64,000 nt of DNA from positions 186,001-250,000 of the forward strand of contig NZ_BOPG01000045.1 in the NCBI RefSeq assembly GCF_016863635.1, read 5' to 3'. The position numbers were made by a program, and so were the translations under genes. The stretch's first letter is position 1. Each line of letters opens with the position of its first letter. This document shows positions 1-7,904 of this stretch, one piece after another. A model generated the notes under the pieces. That model ran no database searches. It saw only the letters and a program-made list of their open reading frames with translations, and had not been told where the DNA came from. This DNA is from Virgisporangium aurantiacum (GTDB taxonomy: Bacteria > Actinomycetota > Actinomycetes > Mycobacteriales > Micromonosporaceae).

Positions 1-1
1 G

Positions 2-376
2 GGTGACCTCGTCACCGTCGACGAGGACGACTACCTGAAGGTCGTCGGGCGCACGAGCGACTTCATCATCCGGGGCGGCAAGAACATCAGCGCGGCCGCG
101 GTGGAGGAGGAGGTCGTCAGCCACCCGGGAATCGTGCGGTGCGCCGCGGTGGCGATGCCCGACGAGGTGTTCGGCGAACGGGTGTGCGTGTACGTGGTGC
201 CGAAGGCCGGCGTCGCGCTGACGCTCGACGACGTCGTCGCGCACCTGCGCGGGCGCGGCGTCAGCCGGGAGTGGTTCCCGGAGCACCTGGTCGTCGTCGA
301 CGAACTGCCCACGTCCGACGGCGGAAAGCTCGCCAAGGCCGCGCTGCGGGAGGACCTGAAGCGCCGGCTGTCCTGA
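2..376 (+). CDS. Acyl-CoA ligase / AMP-dependent synthetase, C-terminal fragment
   Basis: The gene enters from outside the window; only the last 124 codons are present, open from base 2 with no start. They form the small C-terminal lid domain of ANL-superfamily adenylating enzymes, which activate a carboxylate with ATP and transfer it to CoA or a carrier. The hinge motif GRTSDFIIRGGKNIS is at bases 50-94. The catalytic lysine is in the GGKLAK segment near the end. In between is the usual EEVVSHPGIVRCAAVAMPD stretch. The FadR-type gene 17 bases downstream suggests an operon acting on a fatty or aromatic acid. The substrate cannot be inferred without the N-terminal domain. Confidence 0.93.
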   Translation, partial: GDLVTVDEDDYLKVVGRTSDFIIRGGKNISAAAVEEEVVSHPGIVRCAAVAMPDEVFGERVCVYVVPKAGVALTLDDVVAHLRGRGVSREWFPEHLVVVDELPTSDGGKLAKAALREDLKRRLS

Positions 377-393
377 CGACCCGAGGAGCGTCC

Positions 394-1164
394 GTGCAGA
401 TACACCAGCCCCGCCTCGCGGAGATGGTCGCCGACGCGTTGCGCGACCGCATCATCAGCGGACGCCTGAAGGACGGCGACGGCCTGCCCCGGCAGGAGGA
501 CCTGCTCGCCGAGTTCAACGTCAGCAAGCCGTCGCTGCGCGAGGCGCTGCGCATCCTGGAGTCCGAGGGTCTCATCACCGTGCGCCGCGGCAACCTCGGC
601 GGTTCGGTCGTGCACGCCCCGCGGGTGGGCAACGCGGCCTGGTCGGTCGGGCTCGTGCTGCAGTCGCGCGGGGTGCCGATGACCGACCTGCGCGACGCCC
701 TCAAGAGCATCGAGCCGGTGTGCGCCGGCCTGTGCGCGGCCCGGGAGGACCGGCACGAGACGGTGCTGCCGGTGCTGCGGGCCATCCACGACGAGGTTGT
801 CGCCGCGGTCGACGACGAGGTCGGTTTCACCGTCGCCGCCCGCCGGTTCCACGAGCAACTCGTTGCGGTGTGCGGCAACGAGACGCTGATCGTCGTGGTC
901 GGCGCGCTGGAGTCGCTGTGGTCGTCGCGGGAGGAGGCGTGGGCCCGCGACGCCAGCCTCACCGGCGAGTTCCCCGACCGCCGCCGGCGGATGACCGGCG
1001 TGCGCGCACACGAGCGCATCCTGCGGTCCATCGCGGACGGTGCCGTCGACCGGGTGCAGCAGCAGGCGCGCGTGCACCTGGAGTCCACGTTGCTGTACGC
1101 GGTCGGCGAGAACAGACCGGTGGCCGCGTCGTCGCCGCGACAGATCGGAGACGTCGGTGTCTGA
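394..1164 (+). CDS. FadR-subfamily GntR transcriptional regulator
   Basis: DNA-binding regulator of 256 residues. An N-terminal winged helix-turn-helix (about residues 5-75) includes the GntR signature around LPRQEDLLAEFNVSKPSLREALRILESEGL. It is followed by an all-helical FCD effector domain (about 95-235) with the expected conserved Asp/His-type metal-ligand positions (RDALKSIEP, RRFHEQL, EHERIL-like AHERIL). The GTG start at 394 has a GAGGAG ribosome site at 383-388 and leaves the wHTH at the expected place; the open frame further upstream overlaps the ligase and is not used. Members usually sense small carboxylic acids and control adjacent catabolic genes. The ligase before it and the hydrolase overlapping its end are the likely targets. 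Confidence 0.92.
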   Translation: MQIHQPRLAEMVADALRDRIISGRLKDGDGLPRQEDLLAEFNVSKPSLREALRILESEGLITVRRGNLGGSVVHAPRVGNAAWSVGLVLQSRGVPMTDLRDALKSIEPVCAGLCAAREDRHETVLPVLRAIHDEVVAAVDDEVGFTVAARRFHEQLVAVCGNETLIVVVGALESLWSSREEAWARDASLTGEFPDRRRRMTGVRAHERILRSIADGAVDRVQQQARVHLESTLLYAVGENRPVAASSPRQIGDVGV

Positions 1165-2032
1165 GCCGGTCGACCCCCGCCTGTCGTGGCCGGCCGTGCC
1201 GGACATCGGCGCGATGCCGCGCGAGGCACGGCTCGACGACCTCGTGACCCGCGTGCTGGCACCGAACCCGAGCCGGATGGCGCTCGACGGCACCAACACC
1301 TACCTGCTCGGCCGGCCGGGGTCCGGCGCGGTCGCGCTGGTCGACCCGGGTCCGCCCGATCCCGGTCATCTGGCCCGGGTGCGCGCGGCGATGGCGGCGC
1401 TCGACGCGTCGTGCGACCTGATCCTGGTGACCCACCACCACATCGACCACGCCGAGGCGGCGCTGCCGTGGGCCGCCGAACTCGGCGCCACCGTCGCCGC
1501 CGGATCGTCCACTGTGGCCGGTCCCGACGGCCGGGTGCTCCGCGACGGCGAGACGGTGACCGTCGGCGGGCTGCGCGTCGGCGTGGTCGCCACTCCGGGC
1601 CACTGCGCCGACCACCTGGCGTTCCGGCTGGAGACCGGCGCCGTGCTGGTGGGTGACCACATTCTCGGCCGGGGCACGTCGGTGGTGACGTTCCCGGAGG
1701 GCGACCTGCTGGCGTACCTCGACTCGCTGCGCCGGGTGCACGACCTCGGGCCGTCGGTGCTGTATCCCGGGCACGGGCCGGAGATGCGCGAGGACCCGAC
1801 GGCGGTCGTCGACTTCTATCTCGCCCACCGCCGGTACCGCGAGGGCCAGATTCTGGCGGCCCTGTCGGCGGGACCGGCCACGCCGGCGCAGCTCGTCGCC
1901 GTCATCTACGCCACGGTCGACCGCGCGCTGTGGCCGTTCGCGGAGCAGTCGACCCGCGCCGCGCTGCGCAAGCTCGCCGCCGACGGAACGGTGGAACTTG
2001 CCGCGGACGACACGGCCCGCCTGACGCCCTGA
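1157..2032 (+). CDS. MBL-fold metallohydrolase (LACTB2/glyoxalase II-like)
   Basis: 291-residue metallo-beta-lactamase-fold hydrolase. The metal-binding motif HxHxDH is residues 93-98 (THHHIDH). Further ligands are His149 in TPGHC, Asp167 in VGDH and the late YPGHGP histidine. The C-terminal helical part (from about 225) resembles the winged-helix tail of LACTB2-like proteins. The GTG start overlaps the end of the GntR gene by 8 bases, implying translational coupling in one operon with the regulator and acyl-CoA ligase. A role on thioester or ester intermediates is plausible, but the substrate is not visible in the sequence. Confidence 0.9.
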   Translation: MSEPVDPRLSWPAVPDIGAMPREARLDDLVTRVLAPNPSRMALDGTNTYLLGRPGSGAVALVDPGPPDPGHLARVRAAMAALDASCDLILVTHHHIDHAEAALPWAAELGATVAAGSSTVAGPDGRVLRDGETVTVGGLRVGVVATPGHCADHLAFRLETGAVLVGDHILGRGTSVVTFPEGDLLAYLDSLRRVHDLGPSVLYPGHGPEMREDPTAVVDFYLAHRRYREGQILAALSAGPATPAQLVAVIYATVDRALWPFAEQSTRAALRKLAADGTVELAADDTARLTP

Positions 2033-2050
2033 ACGCGGGGCACCGCGAAC

Positions 2051-2064
2051 GCCCGGCACCGGGC
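2051..2064. other. Short GC-rich inverted repeat after the MBL gene
   Basis: GCCCGG-CA-CCGGGC lies 19 bases after the MBL stop codon and 12 bases before the next start. It may terminate or attenuate transcription, but there is no U-tract, as is usual in actinomycetes. Confidence 0.35.
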
Positions 2065-2075
2065 ATGATGCCGGC

Positions 2076-3116
2076 GTGGACGAGGAATCCCGGCGGGCGC
2101 TGGAACGGGCCATGGATCCGCTGTACGACCTGCGGGAGGAGCTGCCCCAGCACGAGTTCGACGCGGTCGACTACTTCGTGCGCGAGCCGGGCCGGGCGCC
2201 GGCGCCACCGCCGACCGTGCAGGCCCACCTCGACTCGAACCTGTCCCAGCCCGACCTCGCCGACCGGCTCGACCGGATCGTGGCGGACATGACGGAGGTG
2301 CTGTTCCGGACCACGCCGCTGCGGATGCGGCTGCGGAACGTCAGCTGGGTCAACCGGGACGGGCGCGGCGGTGGCCGGCCGGGCGAGTCCCGCGACGATT
2401 TCGCGGCGGCGCTGCGGGACAACGAGGTCGACCTGGCGTCAATGATGTTCACCGCGGGCGACGAGGATCAGCACCGCTGGTACTTCCAGGTCCAGTCGCA
2501 CCCGTGGCCGGAGAAGGAGCCCGACGCCGCGCTGCGGTTCTCGCTGTCGAGCATGGACCTGTGGCCCGCGGACGCGACTGACGCGGTGGCCGCCGAACTG
2601 CTGAACCTGGTCGTCTCCTGGGCCGGCCCGCTCGACCTGCGCACGGCCGCGATCACCTACGACCGCGGCGGTGGCGGCGTCGTCGGCCAGTCGCCGTACG
2701 AGTGCTGGTACGGGATCAACACGTTCGAGAGCACCCCGATCACCCGGGAGCGGGTCCGCGGCTACTACTGGGCCAATCTGCTCACCGCCGGTCACCTCGA
2801 ACGTCTCGGCGGCGAGGACGCGCTCCGGAACCGTGCGGCGCCGTACGGTTTTCTCGTGGAGATCGTGGAGCCGGCCGGCCCGGCGGTGGTGCTCCGCGCG
2901 CCCGGCCCGATCACCGCCTTCGACGACGACCGGTTGGCCGCGATGCGGGAGGTGCTGCGGCCGGCGCTGCCGTCCAAGCCCTACGTCTGCTACCAGGGGT
3001 ACCCGCTGCGGATCGTCCCGGATCCCGGCACGGCGTTCCGGCGGGTCCCGCCCGGCAGCCCGTTCCCCCGGGTCCTGCCGGGTACGGGTCCGGCACCCGA
3101 CGCCCCGGTCCGGTGA
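2076..3116 (+). CDS. Conserved-looking protein of unknown function
   Basis: 346-residue soluble, acidic protein with no signal peptide or membrane segment. I do not recognise the family. Visible features are a mixed alpha/beta composition, a glycine-rich stretch (GRGGGRPG, about 93-101), a Trp/Tyr-rich middle (RWYFQVQSHPWPEKEP; YECWYGINTFE) and a Pro/Gly-rich tail from about 315. The GTG start at 2076 has no strong ribosome site. The following aldo/keto reductase begins 44 bases downstream on the same strand, so cotranscription is possible. Codon use matches its neighbours and the frame is clearly coding. Confidence 0.8.
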   Translation: MDEESRRALERAMDPLYDLREELPQHEFDAVDYFVREPGRAPAPPPTVQAHLDSNLSQPDLADRLDRIVADMTEVLFRTTPLRMRLRNVSWVNRDGRGGGRPGESRDDFAAALRDNEVDLASMMFTAGDEDQHRWYFQVQSHPWPEKEPDAALRFSLSSMDLWPADATDAVAAELLNLVVSWAGPLDLRTAAITYDRGGGGVVGQSPYECWYGINTFESTPITRERVRGYYWANLLTAGHLERLGGEDALRNRAAPYGFLVEIVEPAGPAVVLRAPGPITAFDDDRLAAMREVLRPALPSKPYVCYQGYPLRIVPDPGTAFRRVPPGSPFPRVLPGTGPAPDAPVR

Positions 3117-3160
3117 CCACCGGTGGCGGACGGCGCGGAGGTTTGTCAGGGTGGTTACCC

Positions 3161-4027
3161 ATGAGAACACGATCTGTCGGCGGTGTGGCGGTTGGCGTCA
3201 TCGGGCTCGGCGGGATGCCGATGTCGATCGAGGGCCGGCCCGACGAGCAGCGCTCCGTCCGGACCATCCACGCCGCCCTCGACGCGGGCGTGACGCTGAT
3301 CGACACCGCCGACGCGTACCACCTCAGGGCCGGCGAGGTCGGCCACAACGAGACGCTGATCGCGCGGGCCGTGGCGAGCTACGGCGGGGACACGTCCGAC
3401 GTCCTGATCGCCACGAAGGGCGGCCATCTCCGTCCGGGGGACGGCTCGTGGACGATCGACGGCCGGCCGGAGTACATCAAGGCGGCCTGTGACGCGTCCC
3501 TCAAGCACCTCGGTGTCGACGCGATCGGGCTCTACCAGCACCACCGTCCCGATCCGACCGTGCCCTACGCCGACTCCGTCGGCGCCGTCCGCGACCTCCT
3601 CGACGCCGGGAAGATCCGCCTCGCCGGGATCTCCAACGCGAACCCGGAGCAGATCCGGCAGGCGTGGGAGATCCTCGGCGGACGGCTGGCCTCGGTGCAG
3701 AACCAGCTCTCGCCGGCGTTCCGGAGCTCCGAGCCGGAACTGGCGCTGTGCACCGAACTCGGCGTCGCGTTCCTGCCCTACTCGCCGCTGGGCGGCATCG
3801 GACGGGCCGGCGACCTCGGCGGCCGGTTCGCCGAGTTCGCCCGCGTCGCCGAGGCGCACGGGGTGAGCCCGCAACGGGTGTGCCTGGCGTGGCTGCTGGC
3901 GAAGGGGCCGACGGTCGTCCCGATTCCGGGCGCGAGCCGTCCCGAGACCATCCGCGACTCGGCCGCCGCGGCCGACCTCACCCTGACCGACGACGAGGTG
4001 GCCCGGCTCGACGCCGCCCCGCGCTAG
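3161..4027 (+). CDS. Aldo/keto reductase
   Basis: 288-residue NADPH-dependent oxidoreductase of the AKR superfamily, expected to be a cytosolic (beta/alpha)8 barrel. The catalytic tetrad is Asp48 and Tyr53 in DTADAY, Lys86 in IATKGG, and His128 in LYQHHRPD. The C-terminal cofactor motif VVPIPGASRPETIRDS is intact. ATG at 3161 was chosen because the barrel's first strand (VGVIGLGGMPM) follows at once; the longer upstream frame overlaps the previous gene. The length is normal for the family. The carbonyl substrate is unknown. Confidence 0.93.
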   Translation: MRTRSVGGVAVGVIGLGGMPMSIEGRPDEQRSVRTIHAALDAGVTLIDTADAYHLRAGEVGHNETLIARAVASYGGDTSDVLIATKGGHLRPGDGSWTIDGRPEYIKAACDASLKHLGVDAIGLYQHHRPDPTVPYADSVGAVRDLLDAGKIRLAGISNANPEQIRQAWEILGGRLASVQNQLSPAFRSSEPELALCTELGVAFLPYSPLGGIGRAGDLGGRFAEFARVAEAHGVSPQRVCLAWLLAKGPTVVPIPGASRPETIRDSAAAADLTLTDDEVARLDAAPR

Positions 4028-4037
4028 CGTTTCCCCC

Positions 4038-4643
4038 GTGAACAGCGTGAACGGGGAGTCGATGGTCGGGTTCGGCCCGAAGCAGGCGTGGCTGGCCGTG
4101 CGGAACGGCGTGCCGGCGGACGTCCGCGCGGCGCTGGGGCTGCGCGACCTCGGCCCGGTGGCGTGGCGCGCCGGGATCGACCTCGCCTACCTGACCGACG
4201 ACCGGGTGGTGCTCACCCCGGCGCTGGAGGGTGCCGGCGGCAGCCGCTGGCTCCTCCTCACCGGTCGCTGGTTGTGGAAGGCCGACGACTGGCTGTCGGT
4301 CGCCGAGCTGTCGGCCGAGCTGGACACCGAGGTCCACCGCTACGCCTCGCACCGCGGCCTGGAACAGCACGAGTGGGAGCGGGCCGCGCACGGCACGCTC
4401 GTCCGTAGCTTCGCCTACGTCGGCGCGTCGGCGGAGGTGCTGCGGTGGACCGGCGACCCCGATCCGGCGGAGGCCGGGCTCGGCCTGGGCACGCGGCCGG
4501 AGCACGACGAGGACGTCCTGGTCGGCGAGTCCGACGTCATGCGGCTCGCCGGGCTGTGGAGCGTCGATCCGAGCGGGCTGGACGGCCGCCCGGCACCCGG
4601 TCCGCTCCGGGCGGCCGCGCCGGCTCACCAGGTCCAGGAGTAG
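4038..4643 (+). CDS. Protein of unknown function
   Basis: Up to 201 residues, soluble, with no recognised domain. It is rich in Trp (GSRWLLLTGRWLWKADDWL, about 68-86) and acidic residues. Candidate starts are GTG at 4038 or 4047 and ATG at 4062; none has a convincing ribosome site. The tail (RPAPGPLRAAAPAHQ) runs 19 bases into the 3' end of the convergent secreted-protein gene and may not be structured. It could belong to the WXG/immunity-like small proteins common in actinomycetes, but no diagnostic motif is visible. Confidence 0.7.
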   Translation: MNSVNGESMVGFGPKQAWLAVRNGVPADVRAALGLRDLGPVAWRAGIDLAYLTDDRVVLTPALEGAGGSRWLLLTGRWLWKADDWLSVAELSAELDTEVHRYASHRGLEQHEWERAAHGTLVRSFAYVGASAEVLRWTGDPDPAEAGLGLGTRPEHDEDVLVGESDVMRLAGLWSVDPSGLDGRPAPGPLRAAAPAHQVQE

Positions 4644-5338
4644 CGCAGGTCGGCGCGCCAGGAACTCGGGTAGTACTGCTGGATCCGGAAGGCCATGCCG
4701 AGACCGCGGGCGATGTACTGGTCCCGTTCGAGCTTGCGCGTGATCGGCGTGCCGGGGGTGCCCCGGTTGTCCCACCATGACTCCCACTGCTTGACGCAGG
4801 TCTGCCCGGTGAAATACGCGTTGCCGCAGGCCGCCGGCGGCGACCAGATCTGCGTGTGACCGAAGTCCACCACCTTGCCCGACGACTGCTCGGTGATCGT
4901 GCCCCAGGCCTTGAGGCAGTACGCCTGCGCCGGAACGGTCCACTGCACGTAGTGCTGCCGACCGCCGGCGGCCGGCACCGGCCGCAGGTCGGCGCAGGTG
5001 CCGTCGCCGATCTGCTCCTGGGTCACCCGCACCGTGTAGTAGGTGCCGTTGTCCTTCCAACCGTCGAGCAGCAGCCAGTCACCCTCGTGGCGGAACATCT
5101 CCATGGAGGTCGGTGGCCAGGTGGCCGGGTCGCCCCAGCTGATCCCCGACTCGGTCGCCGACTGCGGACTCCACGCCCACTGGCCCCCCACCTGGTTGCC
5201 GGACCAGTACTGCCCGGCGCTGCGGACGGACAGCCGCGAAAACTCGTCGAACGTCGGCTGGGCCGCCTGTGCGGGCACCGCCGGTCCGACCAGCCCGAGC
5301 GCCAGGACCGCGATCACAAGCGCAGCTCTGCGCACCAT
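4625..5338 (-). CDS. Secreted protein of unknown function with four cysteines
   Basis: 237 residues. An N-terminal signal peptide (MVRRAALVIAVLALGLVG, then PAQA|AQ near residue 27) predicts Sec export. The mature part is Trp- and Gly-rich and has four cysteines (GTCAD, AYCLK, AACGN, QTCVK), enough for two disulfides. It ends YSWTW. A GAAGAAGGGG ribosome site precedes the ATG at 5338. The gene lies back to back with the diguanylate cyclase. The fold resembles secreted lectin-like or inhibitor-like domains in composition only; no family is assigned. Confidence 0.82.
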   Translation of the reverse strand: MVRRAALVIAVLALGLVGPAVPAQAAQPTFDEFSRLSVRSAGQYWSGNQVGGQWAWSPQSATESGISWGDPATWPPTSMEMFRHEGDWLLLDGWKDNGTYYTVRVTQEQIGDGTCADLRPVPAAGGRQHYVQWTVPAQAYCLKAWGTITEQSSGKVVDFGHTQIWSPPAACGNAYFTGQTCVKQWESWWDNRGTPGTPITRKLERDQYIARGLGMAFRIQQYYPSSWRADLRYSWTW

Positions 5339-5450
5339 CAACCCCTTCTTCGTCCGCCATCGACGACACAGTCGAACACGTCCGACTTTCACGTGGCTTT
5401 CCGCCGGATCACTCGGGTCACATCGGGCGTCGTGCCGGCCGGAGAATCCG

Positions 5451-5479
5451 CTCAGGACCCGCGTCGCGGTTCCGAAGAG
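5451..5479 (+). promoter_or_regulatory. Possible FliA-type promoter of the diguanylate cyclase gene
   Basis: CTCA at 5451-5454 is followed, after exactly 16 bases, by TCCGAAGAG at 5471-5479. This is close to the GCCGATAGG -10-like element found before two other signalling genes in this window. The ATG of the GGDEF gene is 35 bases further on. The -10 match is imperfect, so this is only a candidate. Confidence 0.3.
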
Positions 5480-5513
5480 GTCACAGAGACCATTCCTGCA
5501 CGGAGGAGCGGCC

Positions 5514-6992
5514 ATGGCCGACAAGCGCCTCGCCACGGCGTTCCCGATCGGCTGGGCGGTCCTCTTCTGGGCGCTGAGTGTCGCCGTCCTCACCGTGCCG
5601 GGCATCCCCGACGACCTGTACGGACCCGTCATGAGCCTGCTGTACGTGCCGGTGGCCGTGTTGGCCGGCATGTTGAGCCGCCGGAAGCGGCTCGACACGG
5701 GTTCCCGGCGCGCCTGGTTGTGCCTCTGCGTCGGGTTCAGCAGCGTGGTGATCGGCGCGGCCATGGACAACGCCCTGAGCGCGGTGTTCGCCGTGGTGGG
5801 CAGCATCGGCGGGGTGGTCGGCCTGCTGGCCTTCCCGTCCGCCGGTAGGGCCGCGGGGCGTCGGGGCACGCGGACGCTCGACGCCCTGATCGCCTTCACC
5901 GGCGCCTTCATGGCGTGCTGGACGTTCATCGTGGTGCCGCGCTGGAACGAGCTGACGCCCTCGGACGACCGGGTCGGCCAGATCGTCGTCCTCTGCCTGT
6001 CGTTCACGATCCTGGCCGTCGCGGTCGGTGTGCTGGTGGGCCGGCCGGCCCCACACGTCGCCCGCACCGTCCGGACCTTCGCGCTCGGCATGGTCGTCCT
6101 GACCGGGGTCGGCTTCGTCGTCGACGTCCTCAGGATCACCGGACCGTGGATGCCGGTGGTCCTGTCGGCGCGCGGAATCGGGTGCGTCCTGTTCACGGTG
6201 GCGGCCGTCGACCAGCTCGCCGGCGTCCGCTGGCAGGAGCCGGGCGAACCGGCGACGTCGCCGGGACCGGCGCCGCGCGCGGCGCGGCTCTCGCCGGCCA
6301 CGATGGCGCCGTACGGATTCGTCGTGATCGGCTACCTGGTACTGATCTGGAAGACGTTCGAGGGCTCGTCCGGTGTGATGCTGAACGGACTGGTCGTGCT
6401 GGCCACGATCGCCACGCTGCTGGTCACCGTGCGGCAGGGCAGCGTGCTGGTCCACAGCGCCCGGCTGCAGGCCGCCCTGCACTTCCAGGCCCACCATGAC
6501 GAGCTGACCGGTGCGATGAACCGGCGCGCCCTGTTCGCCGAGACGAACCGCCTGGCCGGGACCCCCTACAGCGCCCTGGTAATCGACGTGGACCACTTCA
6601 AGGGCATCAACGACACGTTCGGCCACAACGCCGGTGACGAGGCGCTCCGGGCGATCGTCGGGGTGATCCGCGGCCGCCTCCGCGCCACCGATCTGCTGTG
6701 CCGGTTGGGTGGCGACGAGTTCGCGGTCGTCCTGCCCGGAGTCGGGACCGGCGGCGCCGCCAGCCTCGCCGCCGACCTGCAGGCGGGCTGCCGGAGCAGC
6801 ACGGTGAGTGCTCCGGTCACGCTGTCCCTCAGCATCGGGATCGCCGCCGGGCATCGGGACCCGGATGGGCTGGACGCGGTGCTCACCCGGGCCGACGAGG
6901 CCCTCTACGAGGCGAAACGGGCCGGGCGCGGATGCCACCGGGTGTACCCGGGTGAGCCGGCCCCGATGGAGCCGCTGCTGCACACGCGGTGA
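5514..6992 (+). CDS. Membrane-anchored diguanylate cyclase (GGDEF protein)
   Basis: 492 residues. The first 325 or so carry about nine to ten hydrophobic segments. The C-terminal GGDEF domain (about 330-480) is expected to make cyclic di-GMP from two GTP at the inner membrane face. The signature RLGGDEFAVVLPG is intact. An RxxD inhibitory-site motif (RATD) lies five residues before GGDEF, so product inhibition is likely. The DVDHFKGINDTFGHNAGDEAL substrate segment is also present. GGAGGAG at 5502-5508 supports the ATG at 5514. The stop abuts the stop of the convergent methyltransferase. The sensory input through the membrane part is unknown. Confidence 0.93.
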   Translation: MADKRLATAFPIGWAVLFWALSVAVLTVPGIPDDLYGPVMSLLYVPVAVLAGMLSRRKRLDTGSRRAWLCLCVGFSSVVIGAAMDNALSAVFAVVGSIGGVVGLLAFPSAGRAAGRRGTRTLDALIAFTGAFMACWTFIVVPRWNELTPSDDRVGQIVVLCLSFTILAVAVGVLVGRPAPHVARTVRTFALGMVVLTGVGFVVDVLRITGPWMPVVLSARGIGCVLFTVAAVDQLAGVRWQEPGEPATSPGPAPRAARLSPATMAPYGFVVIGYLVLIWKTFEGSSGVMLNGLVVLATIATLLVTVRQGSVLVHSARLQAALHFQAHHDELTGAMNRRALFAETNRLAGTPYSALVIDVDHFKGINDTFGHNAGDEALRAIVGVIRGRLRATDLLCRLGGDEFAVVLPGVGTGGAASLAADLQAGCRSSTVSAPVTLSLSIGIAAGHRDPDGLDAVLTRADEALYEAKRAGRGCHRVYPGEPAPMEPLLHTR

Positions 6993-7814
6993 TCAGAAGC
7001 GGTAGCGCAGGACGATCGTGCCCTTGCGGGACCACGCGGTGCTCCGGGCGGCCAGCCGGTGGTACCAGCGCCAGAACGGCGGGAACTCGGCGACCTCGGG
7101 TTCCCGGCTGAGGAGGATCTCCTTCACCAGGTGCAGCCTCGGGTTCCAGCTCTCGGGCTCGCGCGGGTCGTCCATGCCCGGGAACGCGATCAGGTCGGCG
7201 ACCGACCGCGTGCCCGGAGCGTGCCGCGCCAGCCAGAGGGCCGACCGGCTGTAGCTGTTGAAGACCAGCTCGCCTTCGGGGAAGTGGTTGACGAGCCGGT
7301 TCCACAGCGTCATCATCTCGTCCCTGGTGAGGAACCCCATCAGGCCGTCGGCCACGATCACGGCGGGCCGGTCGGTCGGGACGGCGTCGAGCCAGCCCGC
7401 GTCCCGCACGTCCGCGCCGATGACGTGGCCGTTCGGCCGCGCGGGGGTCAGCTGCTCCCGGGCGGCGGCGACGGCGGGGAAGTCGACGTCGTACCAGTCG
7501 ACGGTGGCGGCGGCGTCCAGCCGTGCGAGCCGGGTGTCGAGTCCGGCGCCGAGGTCGAGGCCGACCGCGTCCGGGTGCCGGGCCAGGAATTCGGCCGCCA
7601 CCTGGTCCAGCTTCCTGGCGCGCAGGGCGACGCTGACCCGCAGGTTGGCGTCGATGTTGAGCCGGCGGTAGTCGTAGTCGAGGGTGCGCACGATCCGGTC
7701 GGCGGCGGCGTCGCCGAGGATGGGACGCGGTGAGCGGTGGTCGAGCGCCCGCGCGCACAGCGTCAGCCACAGGCTGTTCTCCAGCGGCGTGAAGGTCGGC
7801 AGTGTGGTGGTCAT
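6993..7814 (-). CDS. Class I SAM-dependent methyltransferase (PPM/Tcmp-like family)
   Basis: 273 residues resembling the leucine-carboxyl-methyltransferase/polyketide O-methyltransferase-like group. The SAM-binding glycine motif is GLDLGAGLDTRLARLD (about 99-114). The acidic ribose-binding residue follows in WYDVDFPAV, and a motif-III-like stretch is VIVADGLMGFL. The start is ATG at 7814 with GGAGGG about ten bases upstream. It stands alone between convergent and co-oriented genes, so its acceptor (small metabolite or protein carboxylate) cannot be deduced. Confidence 0.88.
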   Translation of the reverse strand: MTTTLPTFTPLENSLWLTLCARALDHRSPRPILGDAAADRIVRTLDYDYRRLNIDANLRVSVALRARKLDQVAAEFLARHPDAVGLDLGAGLDTRLARLDAAATVDWYDVDFPAVAAAREQLTPARPNGHVIGADVRDAGWLDAVPTDRPAVIVADGLMGFLTRDEMMTLWNRLVNHFPEGELVFNSYSRSALWLARHAPGTRSVADLIAFPGMDDPREPESWNPRLHLVKEILLSREPEVAEFPPFWRWYHRLAARSTAWSRKGTIVLRYRF

Positions 7815-7904
7815 CGATTCGTCCCTCCAGGTCGTCGTGGACGTCGTCAGCCTGGCCGGATGCCGGGCCGGACGCGTCAACCGGAAGGTGGAGGACGGGG
7901 TGGA

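Noticed and set aside
31..1299. Long minus-strand open frame of 422 codons opposite the first three genes
   Set aside because: It is the antisense shadow of GC-rich genes: Arg/Ala/Pro/Gly-rich, with no domain, while the plus-strand proteins have clear family motifs.
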